Part shown: one piece after another, positions 1-13,375 of the stretch
Numbering within the stretch: position 1 is the stretch's first letter
How the letters are laid out: each line of letters begins with the position of its first letter
NCBI GenBank assembly: GCA_012295275.1
Contig: CM022678.1
Span: 2,289,186 to 2,353,185, forward strand
Reading direction: 5' to 3'
Origin: Chrysomallon squamiferum
Lineage: Eukaryota > Mollusca > Gastropoda > Neomphalida > Peltospiridae
DNA length: 64,000 bases
Translations under genes and position numbers: made by a program
Notes under the pieces: generated by a model
Databases searched by the model: none
What the model was told of the DNA's origin: nothing
The model's input: only the letters and a program-made list of their open reading frames with translations

Positions 1-550
1 GTTCTGTTTGTTGCAGGTCTACTTCAGTGTTAAATAGTAATACTTTTATGTAACGGCTGATATATGTGTGCGTGTGTGTGTGTGTGTGCGTGCTAATTAA
101 TCTGGTTTCTTTTGGAGGCTAAGATTAAGTGTGAGAAAATGTTCACAATGTTTTGTTTCACTAAATTTACGAGACATGTAGAACACAAGCGGCAGATACA
201 TTTTTCAGTAATGTTTCGTTTCCTTCAGTTTATGTGATATTACAAAGAATGCACCCTACTCTTTGTTATAAAACAGATATCAACACTGTTTACGGAACTT
301 TCGTGGAGCTAACTGTTCAGTTATTAAAGAAAATTCACCGATTTTCATTATTATTTTCTTGTTGTTTCCCTTATATTTGGTGCATTCTGTAAGTCTTTGT
401 TCCCTCTCTCTGCATTCTATAAGCACATGACTTTTAAAGTGTATACAATTACATATGTGTCCAGCAAACATGACAAAGTGGTGCAAGGTCTGTGCATGTC
501 TGATGCAAATAATTTCACTGCATCAATCATTTCAGACTATACTTAATCAC

Positions 551-552
551 TC

Positions 553-590
<38 letters not shown>
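551..590. repeat. (TG)n microsatellite
   Basis: An uninterrupted TG dinucleotide run sits just after one copy of a recurrent noncoding module. Equivalent TG tracts follow related modules near 8797-8830, 39295-39317 and 52327-52355. Confidence 0.95.
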
Positions 591-593
<3 letters not shown>

Positions 594-1199
594 TTGTGTA
601 GATATGCATATAATCTTTTTTCTTCGCATTACAATTATTTTTGACTGTGGGTCTGTCAAAAAATAATATTATTTAAATTTAAAGGTAAAAGATGTTGAAA
701 ACAGTTAACCATACATGTTAATTTCTTAAATGCTATGATAGGGAGTCTTGCAGTCAGTGTGTATTACTAAACAAGAGCAGAGAAAAGAGTTGTTACACTT
801 TTTATTACAACAGACAACAAAAACAGTTCTGTTTTACATCTAGCAGCTTTGTGGAAACTAAAAACTTGTGAGAGATTTGTTTGAAAAAAGGTGTTCTATG
901 TAAATACTATTAACTGCGATTGTTAAACTCCTGTTGATAAAGTTTGAATAATAGTTAATTTTTTTTATTAAAAACTGTTTTGAGGAATGTATTGGTCTTT
1001 AAATTGCATTGAATGATTATTGTGTATAAGTGTTGTTTCTTTTGCTTCTAATGATGTTTGTTTCATTTGTTTTCATTCTAAACACGATATTATTATCTGT
1101 TATAATCGTTGGTGTAGTTCAACCCGCTGTCCCGCTCTGTTGCTTTCTGACTTCGTATTGAAACCAGTTTTCAGAAACATGATATATTAGAACATTCAG

Positions 1200-1207
1200 T
1201 GACGTCA
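1200..1207. promoter_or_regulatory. Palindromic CRE-like site TGACGTCA
   Basis: A perfect TGACGTCA octamer, the consensus binding site of CREB/ATF bZIP factors. A second perfect copy lies at 1970-1977. Both are within 1.3 kb upstream of the first promoter/leader cassette. The octamer is seen directly. Function is inferred only from motif identity. Confidence 0.4.
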
Positions 1208-1383
1208 CATGGTAACAAGAGTAACACACTGTATTGAAATAAACGGGTGACCTAGAACGAGCTGCAGTTAGAAGTACGTGGACAAGATTAAACATGAGAT
1301 ATCTGCGTTTAGTCTTGTGACATTTATTCATGTTACGGGTAAAAAAATTGTAACAGGACATAAAACATTAATAATAAACAAAC

Positions 1384-1417
<34 letters not shown>

Positions 1418-1969
1418 GAAAATAATAAAATAAAATAAGATGAAGAGGGATGAAACATTTTAAAATAAAACTGTTTACGATAGTTAAAATAACGTATTCA
1501 AGAGTTTTATATATATATAAATGTAGTTAAATATCTGCATTTATCCCTCAGCTAATTTGGTTTCAGGTGTTTCTCTGTATTTCTGCATACGTGTGTGTTT
1601 GTGTGTGTTTGTTTGAGTGTTTGTATACGTTTTTGTTTGTGTGTGTGTTCTGTGTGCGTGTTTGTGTGTCTGTCTCTGTATATTTGTGTGTGTCTGTGTG
1701 TGTATGTATCTGTCTGTTTGCCTTTGTGTCTCTGTGTTTATGGCTGTGTGTGTTTGTGTCTGTGTGTTTGTGTGTTTTTATGGTGTGTTTGTGTTTGTGG
1801 GTGTGTTTATGTGTACCTCTAAATACTATTAAGTTATTGCGAGGCTACTGCACGATGACAGTAATCCTGTCTCCTCCCACTTTCCATCAAGTTAAGAAAA
1901 ATAAAAGTTTCTGCATCCCGAGACGACCCCACTGTGTAGAAAATGAGACAAGTCAGTCTCATTACGTGA

Positions 1970-1977
1970 TGACGTCA
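1970..1977. promoter_or_regulatory. Second CRE-like site TGACGTCA
   Basis: A perfect octamer about 200 bp upstream of the first promoter/leader cassette. The surrounding sequence (about 1850-2060) has a diverged partial relative near 18150-18230, so the site lies in a recurrent module. A regulatory role is unproven. Confidence 0.4.
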
Positions 1978-2154
1978 CGATTTCAGCTGGGATGTGCTAC
2001 AGTCGTTAAATGTTTTGCTATTGTTCCTGTCAAACTTTGTTTTGTGTAATGAAAAGTCGCGCTAAAGAAAGAAATAATAACATAAATCTTAGTAATAATA
2101 ATGATGATGATGATGATGATGACAACAATATTTGTGTGTTACTTTAAGCTATAT

Positions 2155-2465
2155 TTTAGCTTACTATAAGCAAATGATATATAGCTGGCCCCTGTATACT
2201 GGTTCTTATCTTTTTGTGCAAGTATACAAACCAGTTTGACAAATGTTATACTTAGAACTTATGTAAAACGTGTTTACGTTGTCACCAAGCAACCAGAGTA
2301 ATACACTAGGTGCAAACAAGTCACGTGCAAACCAGTCACGTGTCGTCTTAAAAAAATGTCACCTATGCGTTTAAGCGGACGATTCACAGAGTGAGCAGAC
2401 GGTGTAGAATTTGTGACAATTCGTTAGATGAAAAGATTCCATGTTTATTTCGATTTCTACTACAG
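2155..2465 (+). promoter_or_regulatory. Promoter/5' leader cassette, copy 1
   Basis: First of four related blocks. It holds a conserved upstream part with the motif GTCACCAAGCAACCAGAGTA and two CACGTG E-box hexamers (near 2322 and 2337). A conserved segment with GACGATTCACAGAG follows, and the block ends CTACTACAG|GTAGGC, a good 5' splice site with the donor at 2466. The blocks have no shared reading frame, but the donor position is kept in all four. I infer a promoter with a noncoding first exon. No transcript evidence is available here, so it could instead be a repeat family with a chance donor. Confidence 0.4.
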
Positions 2466-2799
2466 GTAGGCAAACCTTTTACTACACTGCTATTACTTCA
2501 CTGTTGATTGTCTGCTTATTTCATAGTACAAACTTAATTATGTTATTTTAGTTTAGTTTATTTACTTATGTTTTGTTCTTTTTGCGGCGAACACGGAATG
2601 TAACATCAGAGACTCGGCTCACTTTTGCGTTTTTGTTTTAAAATAATACATCAACAATTATCTGCTAATAAAACTGCATTATAAATAAATAAATAAATAA
2701 ATAAGGATTTATCTTTTATATTATATTTTTCATCGAATAATAAGTCGAAATATATCTTTGTGTAAACAAAAATATAATTAATACATAATAATAATAATA

Positions 2800-3353
2800 A
2801 AATAATAATAATAATAATAAATAAACAAATAAATAAATAAGCAGCATCTACGAATATGTTGTTCAGTTATAAAGCAATCGAAAGATGAATAAACATCTAC
2901 GGAATATCTGCTTTAAACAATAGAAAGGAATTGACTTGTTTCGACAAATGATAATGCTGATGTATGGTTTGAATTTTATTTTTTATTTGTTTCTCTGTTA
3001 TTGTTTTTCTTTTTTTCTTTTCTTTTCTTTTCTTTCTTTCTTTCTTGTTTTTTTTTTTTTTTTGGTCGCTTAATTTGGAATTTGTGTTTTGACAAGGTTA
3101 TGAAACATTCGCATTGTTAAATATTTCGACTTCATTAAATGAAAATTTAATTATTTGTTTAATTACATCTCTACGATAAATTAAATCAGTGGATAAATAG
3201 TTCGATACAAATCATTTTGTAAATGTTTATTAAAACTTAATAATAAAATCAACAAGGTCTGTGTTACTCTCCGGTGAGATCATTGTCACGTGATCTAAAC
3301 ATTTTGAAATACTTAACATGAGATTTATCACGTAGACACCACTATATAATAAC

Positions 3354-3413
<60 letters not shown>

Positions 3414-3737
3414 AATAAATCATTCAGTGTAGAATTTTTAAACTGGAAATGTTTTTGTCTTTGAAATAATTACAATTTATTATAATTATGTGTGTATTTT
3501 ATGTGATATTTAGATACTTTTAAATGATATCGTACAAAAACATTGTTCTGAGTATGTGAATACTAATAATAAATGTATATTTTCTCCACTTTTGTAAAAC
3601 ATTCTTCTTCTTCTTCTTCTTCTTCTTATAAACTGAATTATGTGATACTGGTACACACAGTGTAACGTTTTCAATCTCGGTCAAATCTGAAATAAATAAA
3701 AAGTACTACTGCTGCTAACAACAAGAACAACATAGCA

Positions 3738-3778
<41 letters not shown>

Positions 3779-5670
3779 TAATAATAATAATAATAAGTAA
3801 AAGATGGACGCAGATATTGTTTGTGTTCAGAATGTTTTTTTTTTATTCAGTTATATTCCTATTTATTCATTAATTTATTATTATTATTATTATTATTATT
3901 ACAAATACTATTTATAATATTCACGAGCAATTTCAAATCCTTTTTTTTATTTTTTTTCCCCCCAGTATCTACATTTTGAAATTTAAGGGGGCATAGGAAG
4001 CATGCCCTAGGCAAGTTGAAAACTGCTCTTTTCCCGGCTCGGCGCAGATAGAGTTTTATTCAAAGAAGCATGCAATACGCATCACAATAATTAGTGGTTA
4101 TTCCCCTTTCTAATGCATACTTTGTTTTTGTTCGGAGTAAAGTGTGTGATTCTTAATTAGTTTTTGAAGAATTATTTACTTTCACGTGACTTGCCTTTGT
4201 ATGTGTCGGAAATACACGTGGTTTCGTTCCTGCCCTCCGGCATGTTACCCCCTTTCGCGATAACAAAAAAGGCTAAAATTAATCTCATCTGAAAGAGCGT
4301 AGACTTCACTTCAAAATGATGTTTTCCTCTCATAAATCGAACAAAACTTTGATTTGAAATTTTAAAAGCCAGGTGTCTGAACTGAAATTTTTTTTTGTTT
4401 CCACAAAAAATTCCCGATCAAGCATAATTCCCGAAAAGAGCGATATCTGCATTTTATATAAAAACAAAATATAAAAATAAAAAAATCACGGAGTTTTTTT
4501 CCGACGATATCACGGTGAAAATGCGGGAAGCCTTAAAAGCGGCCAATCGTTGTTCAGAAGTGAACTTTGACATCGATCAGTGTTCTCACTAAGCAAATGG
4601 ATGGGAATGGGTTGTGAAGCAAAGTATAAGAGATTACCTTAAAAATAATATAATGAAGCGTTCCTTGATTTATTTTTATTATTATTGTTTTTTGCCTCCT
4701 CTTGTTAAAAAATATTGATAGTTTTTGTTCGAGGAAATTGATGTTAGCGATTTCAAGGCAGGTAATTTGTGATCATTGTGTTGAGAATTTTAATCAGTTT
4801 CGGTTTGACTTTAACATTAGTTTGTTTTGAGCGTATATTTCAATTCATTCTACTAAGTAATTGTATATATTTTCATCAAATTGTCAAGACAACGAGGTAA
4901 TAAATACAGTGTACCCGAAATAAATCTACCCCATGATCACAAGAGATTTGCGTCTTAGTGAAAGGATTAACAGTTATTTATAGATAATTATAAGTTGATG
5001 ACAGGAGAAGAAATAAATGTTAATATGAAAGCTTTCAATATAAAATGTATGAGTTAAGCTTTTTGTTTGCTTTGAGTGTCGTATTCAGTTTGGCAATAAT
5101 TAATGTTAAGCCTGATGTTAGCTGCGAAATATAAATAAATAAGTTAAGAAAGAAAGAAGGAAAGAAAGATAGAAAGAAGGAAGCAAGGAAAGAAATAGAA
5201 CTTAAATTATTTAGTCATTTATAGATTAGATGACAAAAATATGAAATTTGTGTTTGTTTGTTTACCTACTTTCAAAATTAAGCATAATAGATTAGTTACG
5301 TGATTCTTTTCCATGATATAGGAAGAAAATTACAAAGTCACCTCAAAAAAGAAACACAAATAGAATGAAATGAAATAAACAAAAATGCAAAAAAAAAAAA
5401 ACCAAAACCCAACTAAATAATAAAAAAAATAAAAAAAATGAAATAATGAAATGTGAAATGTTGAGTTGGATGAAAGGCTATGAAATAAAATAGTGAGTTA
5501 CTGTATTTTACTAACAGAGTGATAAATACAATTAAATAATTAAATAAACGATGTCTGCCCTGATTTCTATGACACGAAAATACAGTAGTCTTTTTTCCTC
5601 AGTGAAGAACATAAATCTTAATACCAATAATTATATATCTGAATGTGTGTGTGAGTGTGTCTGTCTGTGT
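2800..5670. other. Intergenic AT-rich stretch, no gene seen
   Basis: This stretch holds (AAT)n runs near 2790-2840, 3349-3420 and 3740-3797, a (TTC)n run near 3602-3628, purine-rich GAAA repeats near 5140-5200 and scattered recurrent module fragments. I see no exon with coding character on either strand. Confidence 0.6.
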
Positions 5671-5679
5671 GTTATTTTA

Positions 5680-5973
5680 AGCTACCTGTAATCTTACTAT
5701 AAGAAAATGATATGCTACTATACTGAATACTGCTCATATATTTTTGTGCAAGTATACGCACGAGTTTGACAAGTGTGTTATACTTAGAACTGATACAAAA
5801 TGTGTTTACGTTGTCACCAAGCAACCAGAGTAACACACTACATGGAAACCTGTGACGTGTCCTTTTCACAAAAATATCACATGACGTGTCAAAGCAGACG
5901 ATTCACAGAGCGTGGAGTTTGTGACAGTTCGTTACTGACAAGATTCGAGTTTTACATCGGTTTCGATTGACAG
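5680..5973 (+). promoter_or_regulatory. Promoter/5' leader cassette, copy 2
   Basis: Second copy of the block at 2155-2465. It keeps the GTCACCAAGCAACCAGAGTA motif, GACGATTCACAGAG and the terminal donor TTGACAG|GTACGC (donor at 5974). It lacks a short segment after the CACAGAG motif. Conservation of the donor across copies, without any conserved reading frame, points to a noncoding first exon. This is inferred. Confidence 0.4.
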
Positions 5974-6153
5974 GTACGCAAACTTAAAGTATACTGTATT
6001 TAGTAGTGGCTGTTGATTGTTTATTTAATAATTTTAAATTTATAAATTGTCGACAGTGATCCCGGACTATGACATCTGCAACTCGGCTTTCGTTTCAGTT
6101 TTCATTTAAAAATAATTATGAACTAATAAAATTACATTTCCTTTTTCATTCTT

Positions 6154-6188
<35 letters not shown>

Positions 6189-7214
6189 GATTTATAAAGC
6201 AACAAACATACGAACAAAAAGTGTATTATCATCATCCCATTATATTTAATTTTGCGCTGTATTAACTGGCCGAAGTTTTAGAAACGGACAAAGATGGCAC
6301 CGGTAATGGTTTAAATTATCGAAAGAGGAATAAAATGTCTAAGGAATTATTGATTGTTTAAAAGAAAAAAAACTGAAATCAGTTGGTTTTGTGAAGTATT
6401 GATACAAATGTAAATCAATATTTTCAAGAAGTTTCACAGGTTTTTTTGTTTTTGTTTTCGTTTCTGAGCGTGTTTGTTCCGTCTCTCTGCATTCTATAAG
6501 TAATGTGTATCTTGTTACATATGAATCCAGTAAAGATGATGAAGTAATACAAGGTCTGTGTATGTCAGATACAAATACGTTTATTACACCAGACATTTCA
6601 GTCATACCACGACTATACGTAATCACTCACTATTTGTCTGTGTGTGTTTGCAATTTGATTAACTGTTCAGTATGGAGAATCTTCTCTTTAGAATTATTTT
6701 TGACTAGGAGTCAATATTAGTTTATTGTTAAATTTCTTGTTTTTATTAAATTAATTTTTATTTATTTTATTTTATTTTTTTATTAAATTACAAATTAAAA
6801 TAAAGATAAACAGTACGATATTAGTTGATTTGGTAAATGTTTGAGAACAAAGAGTTTATTATTAAAATTCAGTTTTCTCTGTCGTTACATTTTAAAATAA
6901 ACAAGCTCACTGGTCAAGGTCACTGTTACTTTAAGGTAAGATCATTTTCACGAAATCTAGACACGTTCCACTTTAAAATAATTAACACGAGTTGTCGTCG
7001 ACGTCGTCGTTGTTGTTGTTGTTGTTCTTATTATTACTATGACTACTGTTATTTTACTGTGAGTAGAACATGTATAGACAGAACGCACGTTAACCGTGTT
7101 CACGGTTGAGTTGTAAACAAGGAGAATTGAAACCTGTGCGGTTAATACAAAAGAATACAAAACGTCGTTTTATGGGTATTAAAGATACTATTACTAATAC
7201 TGTCTAGTTTCGTC

Positions 7215-7238
7215 TAATAATAATAATAATAATAATAA

Positions 7239-7269
<31 letters not shown>

Positions 7270-7290
7270 AAGAAGAAGAAGAAAAAAAGA
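7215..7290. repeat. Compound (AAT)n-(AAG)n microsatellite
   Basis: An AAT trinucleotide run changes into an AAG run. Seen directly. Confidence 0.9.
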
Positions 7291-8098
7291 TGAAAAGTGC
7301 AAATAAGAGAAGCTAACAAACAAGCAATTTGTAAAAATAATAATGTGTACTTTTGTCAGTTGTGTTATCAAATAGTTGATGGATGAATAAAATGTTTATG
7401 AAATAACCGATTATTTGAAAATACAGAACTGAAATTAATTTGGTATCGTCAAATATTGATGCCGAAGTTGCAGAAAAGGAGGAATGATTATGACAAGCCA
7501 TTGGCTTAAAAATATTTAGAAATTTTAGTCACCGTTAATAAAGTAACAAGGTAATTTTTACATATTCTTTTATTATAATTATAATCTAATACTGAGCTGC
7601 AATTTAAAACTGCTAAAATTGATATTCCTTATTTCAGTTATATTTATTAAATAATTTCTTGTTATATTTATTAAATAATTTCTTGTTTTCATTAAACCAT
7701 TTTATTCATTAAATTATGTGATTAAGAAAATTAAATGAAAGATAACTACTACGATATCATCTGATCTGGTAAATGTTTGAGAATGAAAAGTTTATTATTA
7801 ATACTCACTATTTTTCTGTCGATATATTTTAAACTAAATAATGTCACTGTTACTTTTTTTTGTCATGTAGAGACTAACTAGGAAAGAACAGACTGTATTG
7901 TTAAACAAGTGTGTATTACTTTTATTATAGAAAATAAAATGTGCCCAATTTTAAAAATAAGTGTAATAATGGAGAATTCTTGTGTTCAACTGTGATTGTT
8001 AACTTTAAAAAAAAAAAGTTTTATCCTCTATGTATGTCATTGTTATGTTTAAATATTTCAAGTATGATATCGTACAGTGAGTCAGGTATGCCGAAGAT

Positions 8099-8100
<2 letters not shown>

Positions 8101-8157
<57 letters not shown>

Positions 8158-8160
8158 TAA
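8101..8160. repeat. (AAT)n microsatellite
   Basis: An AAT trinucleotide run at the edge of a recurrent noncoding module. Runs at homologous module positions occur near 15968-16040, 38570-38725 and 51597-51750. Confidence 0.9.
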
Positions 8161-8673
8161 TAATACATGTTTTTATGTGGCAACTCATGTTTCAATTAGC
8201 AATACAAACGAAATTACATTAAATACTCGCTACGTCAGACGTACAATAAAACGCTCAGTAACATTTACTTAATAACAGACTTTAAAACTATCATAGGCAT
8301 AGCTAAATCAGCGAACCGTGGAGAAATATCGTGATAGCGTCGAAAAAGAAATTCACAAAATCTGTTTATTAACTGAAATCATCGATAGGAAAAAGAAATG
8401 TAAATGATTCCGTTCTGGAAAAATTCATGTCGTGTTTATTATCGATTGGAAAAAAGAAGTATAAATAATTTCACTGTGGAAAGATTCCTGTCAAGTCTCT
8501 TCTAATTATCATGTTTTTTCAGTGTTTGAGAGTGTGTGGCTTATGTGCAGTACAGTCTATTAAAAAGAAAAGAAGCTATATTTTCTTCTGTTTCTTTCTT
8601 TCTTTTTTAAAGTATAAAACTGGTCAATATTATGAATATAAATTCAGTGTGGCTCCACTCTTATAATGCGAAA

Positions 8674-8677
<4 letters not shown>

Positions 8678-8733
<56 letters not shown>

Positions 8734-8735
8734 GA
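8678..8735. repeat. (ATT)n microsatellite
   Basis: A pure ATT run. The flanking sequence is related to the flanks of the ATT runs near 16818-16895, 39217-39241 and 52215-52261, so the microsatellite belongs to a duplicated module. Confidence 0.9.
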
Positions 8736-8793
8736 CTTATTTCCCTTATATTTTCTCGTTCTGTATGTCTGTTTCTCTCTCCCACTTTGGAAA

Positions 8794-8831
<38 letters not shown>

Positions 8832-9852
8832 ATTTTAATTTGTATATAGAGACATGCATCCAATAAAGATGACAAAATACTGCTTACCCAAACACCTGTG
8901 TCTGTGTAAAACTGATAAAAACACTTTTTTAGTGCAGTCATATTACTTGTACCATGAGAGAGAAGTTGTCAGATAATCACACACACACACACGCACACAC
9001 ACAAACATACACACAAACACACATATCAGCCTTACTCTTGTAATCCTAAATAACACAAAAATTAAAAGTAATTAACTGTTTTCTTTCTCAGTGACCGCTC
9101 TCGAGAGTAAAACCTTCACTCATGTTTATTTTGTTGTTGTTCTACATTTTTAAAATAATTATATAAAACTATTTTAAGACCAAAACCAGCATTTAAATAT
9201 GAAAGAAGTAACTGAGTAATAAGTATGTATGTACGTATGTATATGTGTGTGTATGAATGTATGTATGTATGTATGGATTGTGTGTGTGTGTGTGTGTGTT
9301 TTACTGTGTTTGAATTTGTACCGATTAACCAGTTATTTTTCTTTTCTTTTCTTTTGTGAAAGATAATTTCAATAATAAACAGAAATTTTATTTGAAACAA
9401 ATATAGGCATATGACTAAACGAAAAACGTATCATTATATTTGATATTAACTGTTTGTATCAGATACAGAGAAATAGAGGTGACTTTTGAAGTCAGTGTAA
9501 GGTACGTTTAGTAAATGTTGAAAATTGTTATAAAAGTATAATAATTTACAAACAACAACCACAGTGATAAATGTTTTTTATTTTTTTATTTTAGTTTTTA
9601 AGTTTTTTTAATCTGTCTTCTACTGGAACATTGTAGTTATAATATTTTACATCTTATCTAACAGTCATGTTTCCCTTCTTTTATTACACTGAAGTGTGCA
9701 TGTGTGTGTGCGTGTGTGTGTGTGTGTGTGCGTGTGTTACCTCTTGGTGATAGGTATATTATTAAAAAGTATATTTTAAAACTGTCTTGTTCTTCTTATT
9801 ATTATTACTATTAATTTAATTTTTTTTTTTTTTTTTTTTTTTTTAATTTTAT

Positions 9853-9891
<39 letters not shown>

Positions 9892-10109
9892 ATATAATAT
9901 CTGTATATACATGAAAACAGATTCTAGGTTAATCATGTCCATGATTGAGTGGTAAACAAGGACAATTTGAAATTTGTGTAGTTACACTCATTGTTAGAAA
10001 ATACAAAAATGTCGTTACAGGGGCATTGAAGATTATTTTACTGATACTGCCTAGTTTTATCTGTCAAACAGCATTTCAGATTTCAAAGTTTAATGTCCGC
10101 TACATTTCA

Positions 10110-10233
10110 GTACTATTATTATTATTATTATTAATATTATTATTATTATTATTATTAATATTATTATTATTATTATTAATATTATTATTATTATTATTAT
10201 TAATATTATTATTAATATTATTAATATTATTAA

Positions 10234-10284
<51 letters not shown>

Positions 10285-10340
10285 GTGTGTGCGTATGTAT
10301 GTATGCCTGTATGTATGTATGTTTGTGTGTGGGGTTGTAT
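10110..10340. repeat. (ATT)n / (TG)n / (TATG)n compound satellite
   Basis: A long ATT run with AAT interruptions is followed by GTGTGTG and TATG units. The open frames in it are poly-Leu/Ile or poly-Asn translations and are not genes. Confidence 0.9.
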
Positions 10341-11004
10341 ATATGTATATACAAAAACTAGCTCGAATTTGTTGGACATTAGCACATCAACTTTCTCATT
10401 ACCTAGTTAAATAGATACTCAGAATTCTTAAACCTGAACGAAGTCAGTAAATTTAAATGATTAATTCGACAGTCTGGCGTGAGCACGATATTATTGTTCA
10501 TTGTACGTCGTTGGTAACCCCGCTATCCCTATGTTCTGCTCATCTCTTTGTATACAAATCAGTTCTAATTTGTGTTAACGTTCAAGTGTGTTACGCGATA
10601 CTCAAATAAACAGGAAATCTCGAACTGTTACCTCAAAGATAACAACAAACTGTGTGGCTTGTAAAAATTCTTTATTAAATGCTGAAGCCAAAACTCAAAC
10701 CAAATTGTCAAGTTTTGGGCTTTTGGGAGAGAAACCATAGAGAGGGAAATTTGAAGTCACCTAGAAAAGAAATCACGCAATGTCGCCTGTGCATATTGTG
10801 TCAAATGAGTGACATTGTCGACAGACCACCAAGTGAATTAAATACAGCTGCCCAGTCCAGATGTGAATGATTAGTTACATGTATTGAAACCAATAAAAAT
10901 AATCGACATGGGTACAGAACTGTACTTAGACGTACGTCGTCAAAACGAGGAGATATTCGCGTGTTAGTCCTGTAACTGTTATTAATGTTGCACGCAGAAA
11001 CACA

Positions 11005-11044
<40 letters not shown>

Positions 11045-11296
11045 ATGTAGCACAACAATAATTAAAATATAGAATTGTTTGTGAGTGAGAATTGGTGTTT
11101 ATGTTTTTATTGTTGTTGCTTTTTTTAGGTTTTTTTGACAAATTTTATTTTCGTTGTTATCTGATTTATTTATTTTTCTTTTACGTGTATGACTTTGGTT
11201 TTTGTTTTTCTTTGTAAAAGCAAAAACAAAAACAAACAACAACAACAACAACAACAAACAAACGCGCAGAGACGACTGTGAAGTAATACACTAGAG

Positions 11297-11543
11297 CAGT
11301 CATGGGCAACCTTTTTCGAGATGCGGACCACACGAGACATGACTCATACTCAGGCGGGCCGCAGTACTAATTTAGACGATTTTTTGTTTTTACGTAAAGT
11401 TTTCATTTACTTCAGGAACTGTTATAGTAAAACAATTACATGTGTTTTAGTATATAGGTAGATACATAATAGACTCATTTTATAAAGTTGAATTAACGTT
11501 ATTTTCCTTGTGAAATTGGTAGGCCGCAGTGTGCCCATGACTG
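11297..11543. mobile_element. hAT-type MITE with 8-bp target duplication
   Basis: A 247-bp element begins CAGTCATGGGCA and ends with its inverse TGCCCATGACTG. It is flanked by the 8-bp direct repeats CACTAGAG (11289-11296) and CTCTAGAG (11544-11551), which differ at one base. Subterminal GCGGACC and GGCCGCAG are typical of short non-autonomous hAT elements. No transposase is encoded. The termini and target duplication are seen directly; the superfamily is from established hAT features. Confidence 0.8.
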
Positions 11544-12802
11544 CTCTAGAGAACCAGGAAAGAAAAGTATTATTTGTATTAAATTATTTATTTATTTATT
11601 TTTATTCTTTTTCCCACAATGTTCTGTTTCTCTGTTAAATTGATCAGTCATGTAGAATGCAAGCTGCAGATACTTTCATTATTCAAAAAGCATTTTGTTT
11701 CTTCAGCTGATGTTTATTTGATGTGATACAAAGAATGTTTATCACCACAGATATCAGTACTGATAAAGAATTTAAGTACTATTGCGGGAAATTAATTAAA
11801 TAATTGTTGAAGAAAATACTAATTTTTTAATTATTATTAATGAGTTATTTACTTTATATTGTCTTGTTTCTGTAAGTCCTTGTTCCTTCTCTCTGCATTC
11901 TAAATAGTTACATCCAGTAAAGATGATAAAGTAATGTGCATGTCTGATACAAATAATTTTATTACACCAGTTAATTCAGACCTGACACTACTATACTTAA
12001 TGAGTATAGTAGCGACTTTGATTTTATATATATATGACGTTGTCAAAACAACCTTATTAATACATATTTCTGTATTGACAAGTTATAACATCAAAATAGC
12101 TAACATACTCAATATAGCAATAAAACTGGTTACTGCCTTTAGATGTCTGATTTAGCCTCCAAAGATAAGAATGCTGAACTGCACAGAGTCATTCGATATG
12201 TTAGGACAATAACCAGTTTATCCTCTTTTTTTTTGCAATCCTGAATATCGCCAAAAAATAAAATAAAAAATTGTTGCTGTAAATGAAGAACAATGTAGTT
12301 TTTAAGTAACTTCAATTTATAGCTTTTTTAAATGAAAACAATTTTTGCATCTTTTGTTTTCTTTTTTAAACTTTGAACAAATAACTGGACAATATATATA
12401 AGTGTTTATATATGCACGTATTTGTTCGTGTTTGTCTGTGTGTCTGTACCCGATATAAATGGATTGCAATGATCACGAGAAATTTTAGTATTAATCAGAT
12501 GAGGTTAAAGTAATTTATAGATAACTGCAATTTGACGAAGGAAGAAAAAAAGATAATTAAAGAAACAGAAACAACTTGCATTTACCTGTCACAGAGATAA
12601 GATAATAGAAATTATTTATCTGTTTATTTATTTATTATTTATTTATTATTATCATTTTTTAATAACTTTCAAGATTAACATGAGATATCTGGATGCTAGT
12701 GAAGTGAGATTTATTCAGATATTGAAACATAAAATTATAACAGGACAAAAAAAAAAAAAAAAAAAAAAAAAAACGATAAAAAGTTGGAAAAATAATGTAA
12801 AA

Positions 12803-12833
<31 letters not shown>

Positions 12834-13074
12834 AAATACATAAATGTGAAACGTATAATTGAATGAAACAACAAAAACAAAATATGTTTACGAGTTAGTG
12901 TACTCAAGAGGGCTGAATGAAGGTTGAACGTTGTGTGACTGAGAAATCAAATTGAATAATTAAACACAAAAATGTCTGCCCTAAATTCTCAACACTGAAA
13001 CAGAGTAGTCTTCCTTGCTGGATGTACAACATAAATCTCAATAACAATAATAATTGTGTGTGTGTGTGTGTGTT

Positions 13075-13375
13075 ATGTTAAGCTATATATCAGCTTATTA
13101 TAAGAAAATGTTACATAGCTGGCACTTGTATATGGCTCATATCTTTCTGAGCCAGTATAAGAAACAGTTTGACAAGCTTGTTATACTTAGAACTGATGTG
13201 AAAAGTGTTTCTATTGCAATGAAAGCCACCAGACAGACACACTACGTGCAAACGTGTAACGTGTCATCTTACAGGAATATCCGCCTAACCTGACGATTCA
13301 CAGAACGAGCAGACGGCGTAGAATTTGTGTCAGTTCTTTACTTGACAAGATTCCGGTTTTACTTTGGATCCATAC
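13075..13375 (+). promoter_or_regulatory. Promoter/5' leader cassette, copy 3
   Basis: Third copy of the leader block. It is preceded by a TG run like the other full copies. It keeps the GACGATTCACAGAA motif and the downstream TTGACAAGATTC. The last bases have diverged (CCATAC|GTAGGG), yet a GTAGGG donor remains at 13376, so only the exon side is weakened. The segment after the donor (about 13376-13570) is also shared with the region after copy 1. Confidence 0.35.

Noticed and set aside
1567-2049. 160-residue open frame rich in Cys, Val and Phe
   Set aside because: It is a translation of TGTG/TTTG-rich simple sequence. All three frames are open there, and the tail overlaps a recurrent noncoding module.
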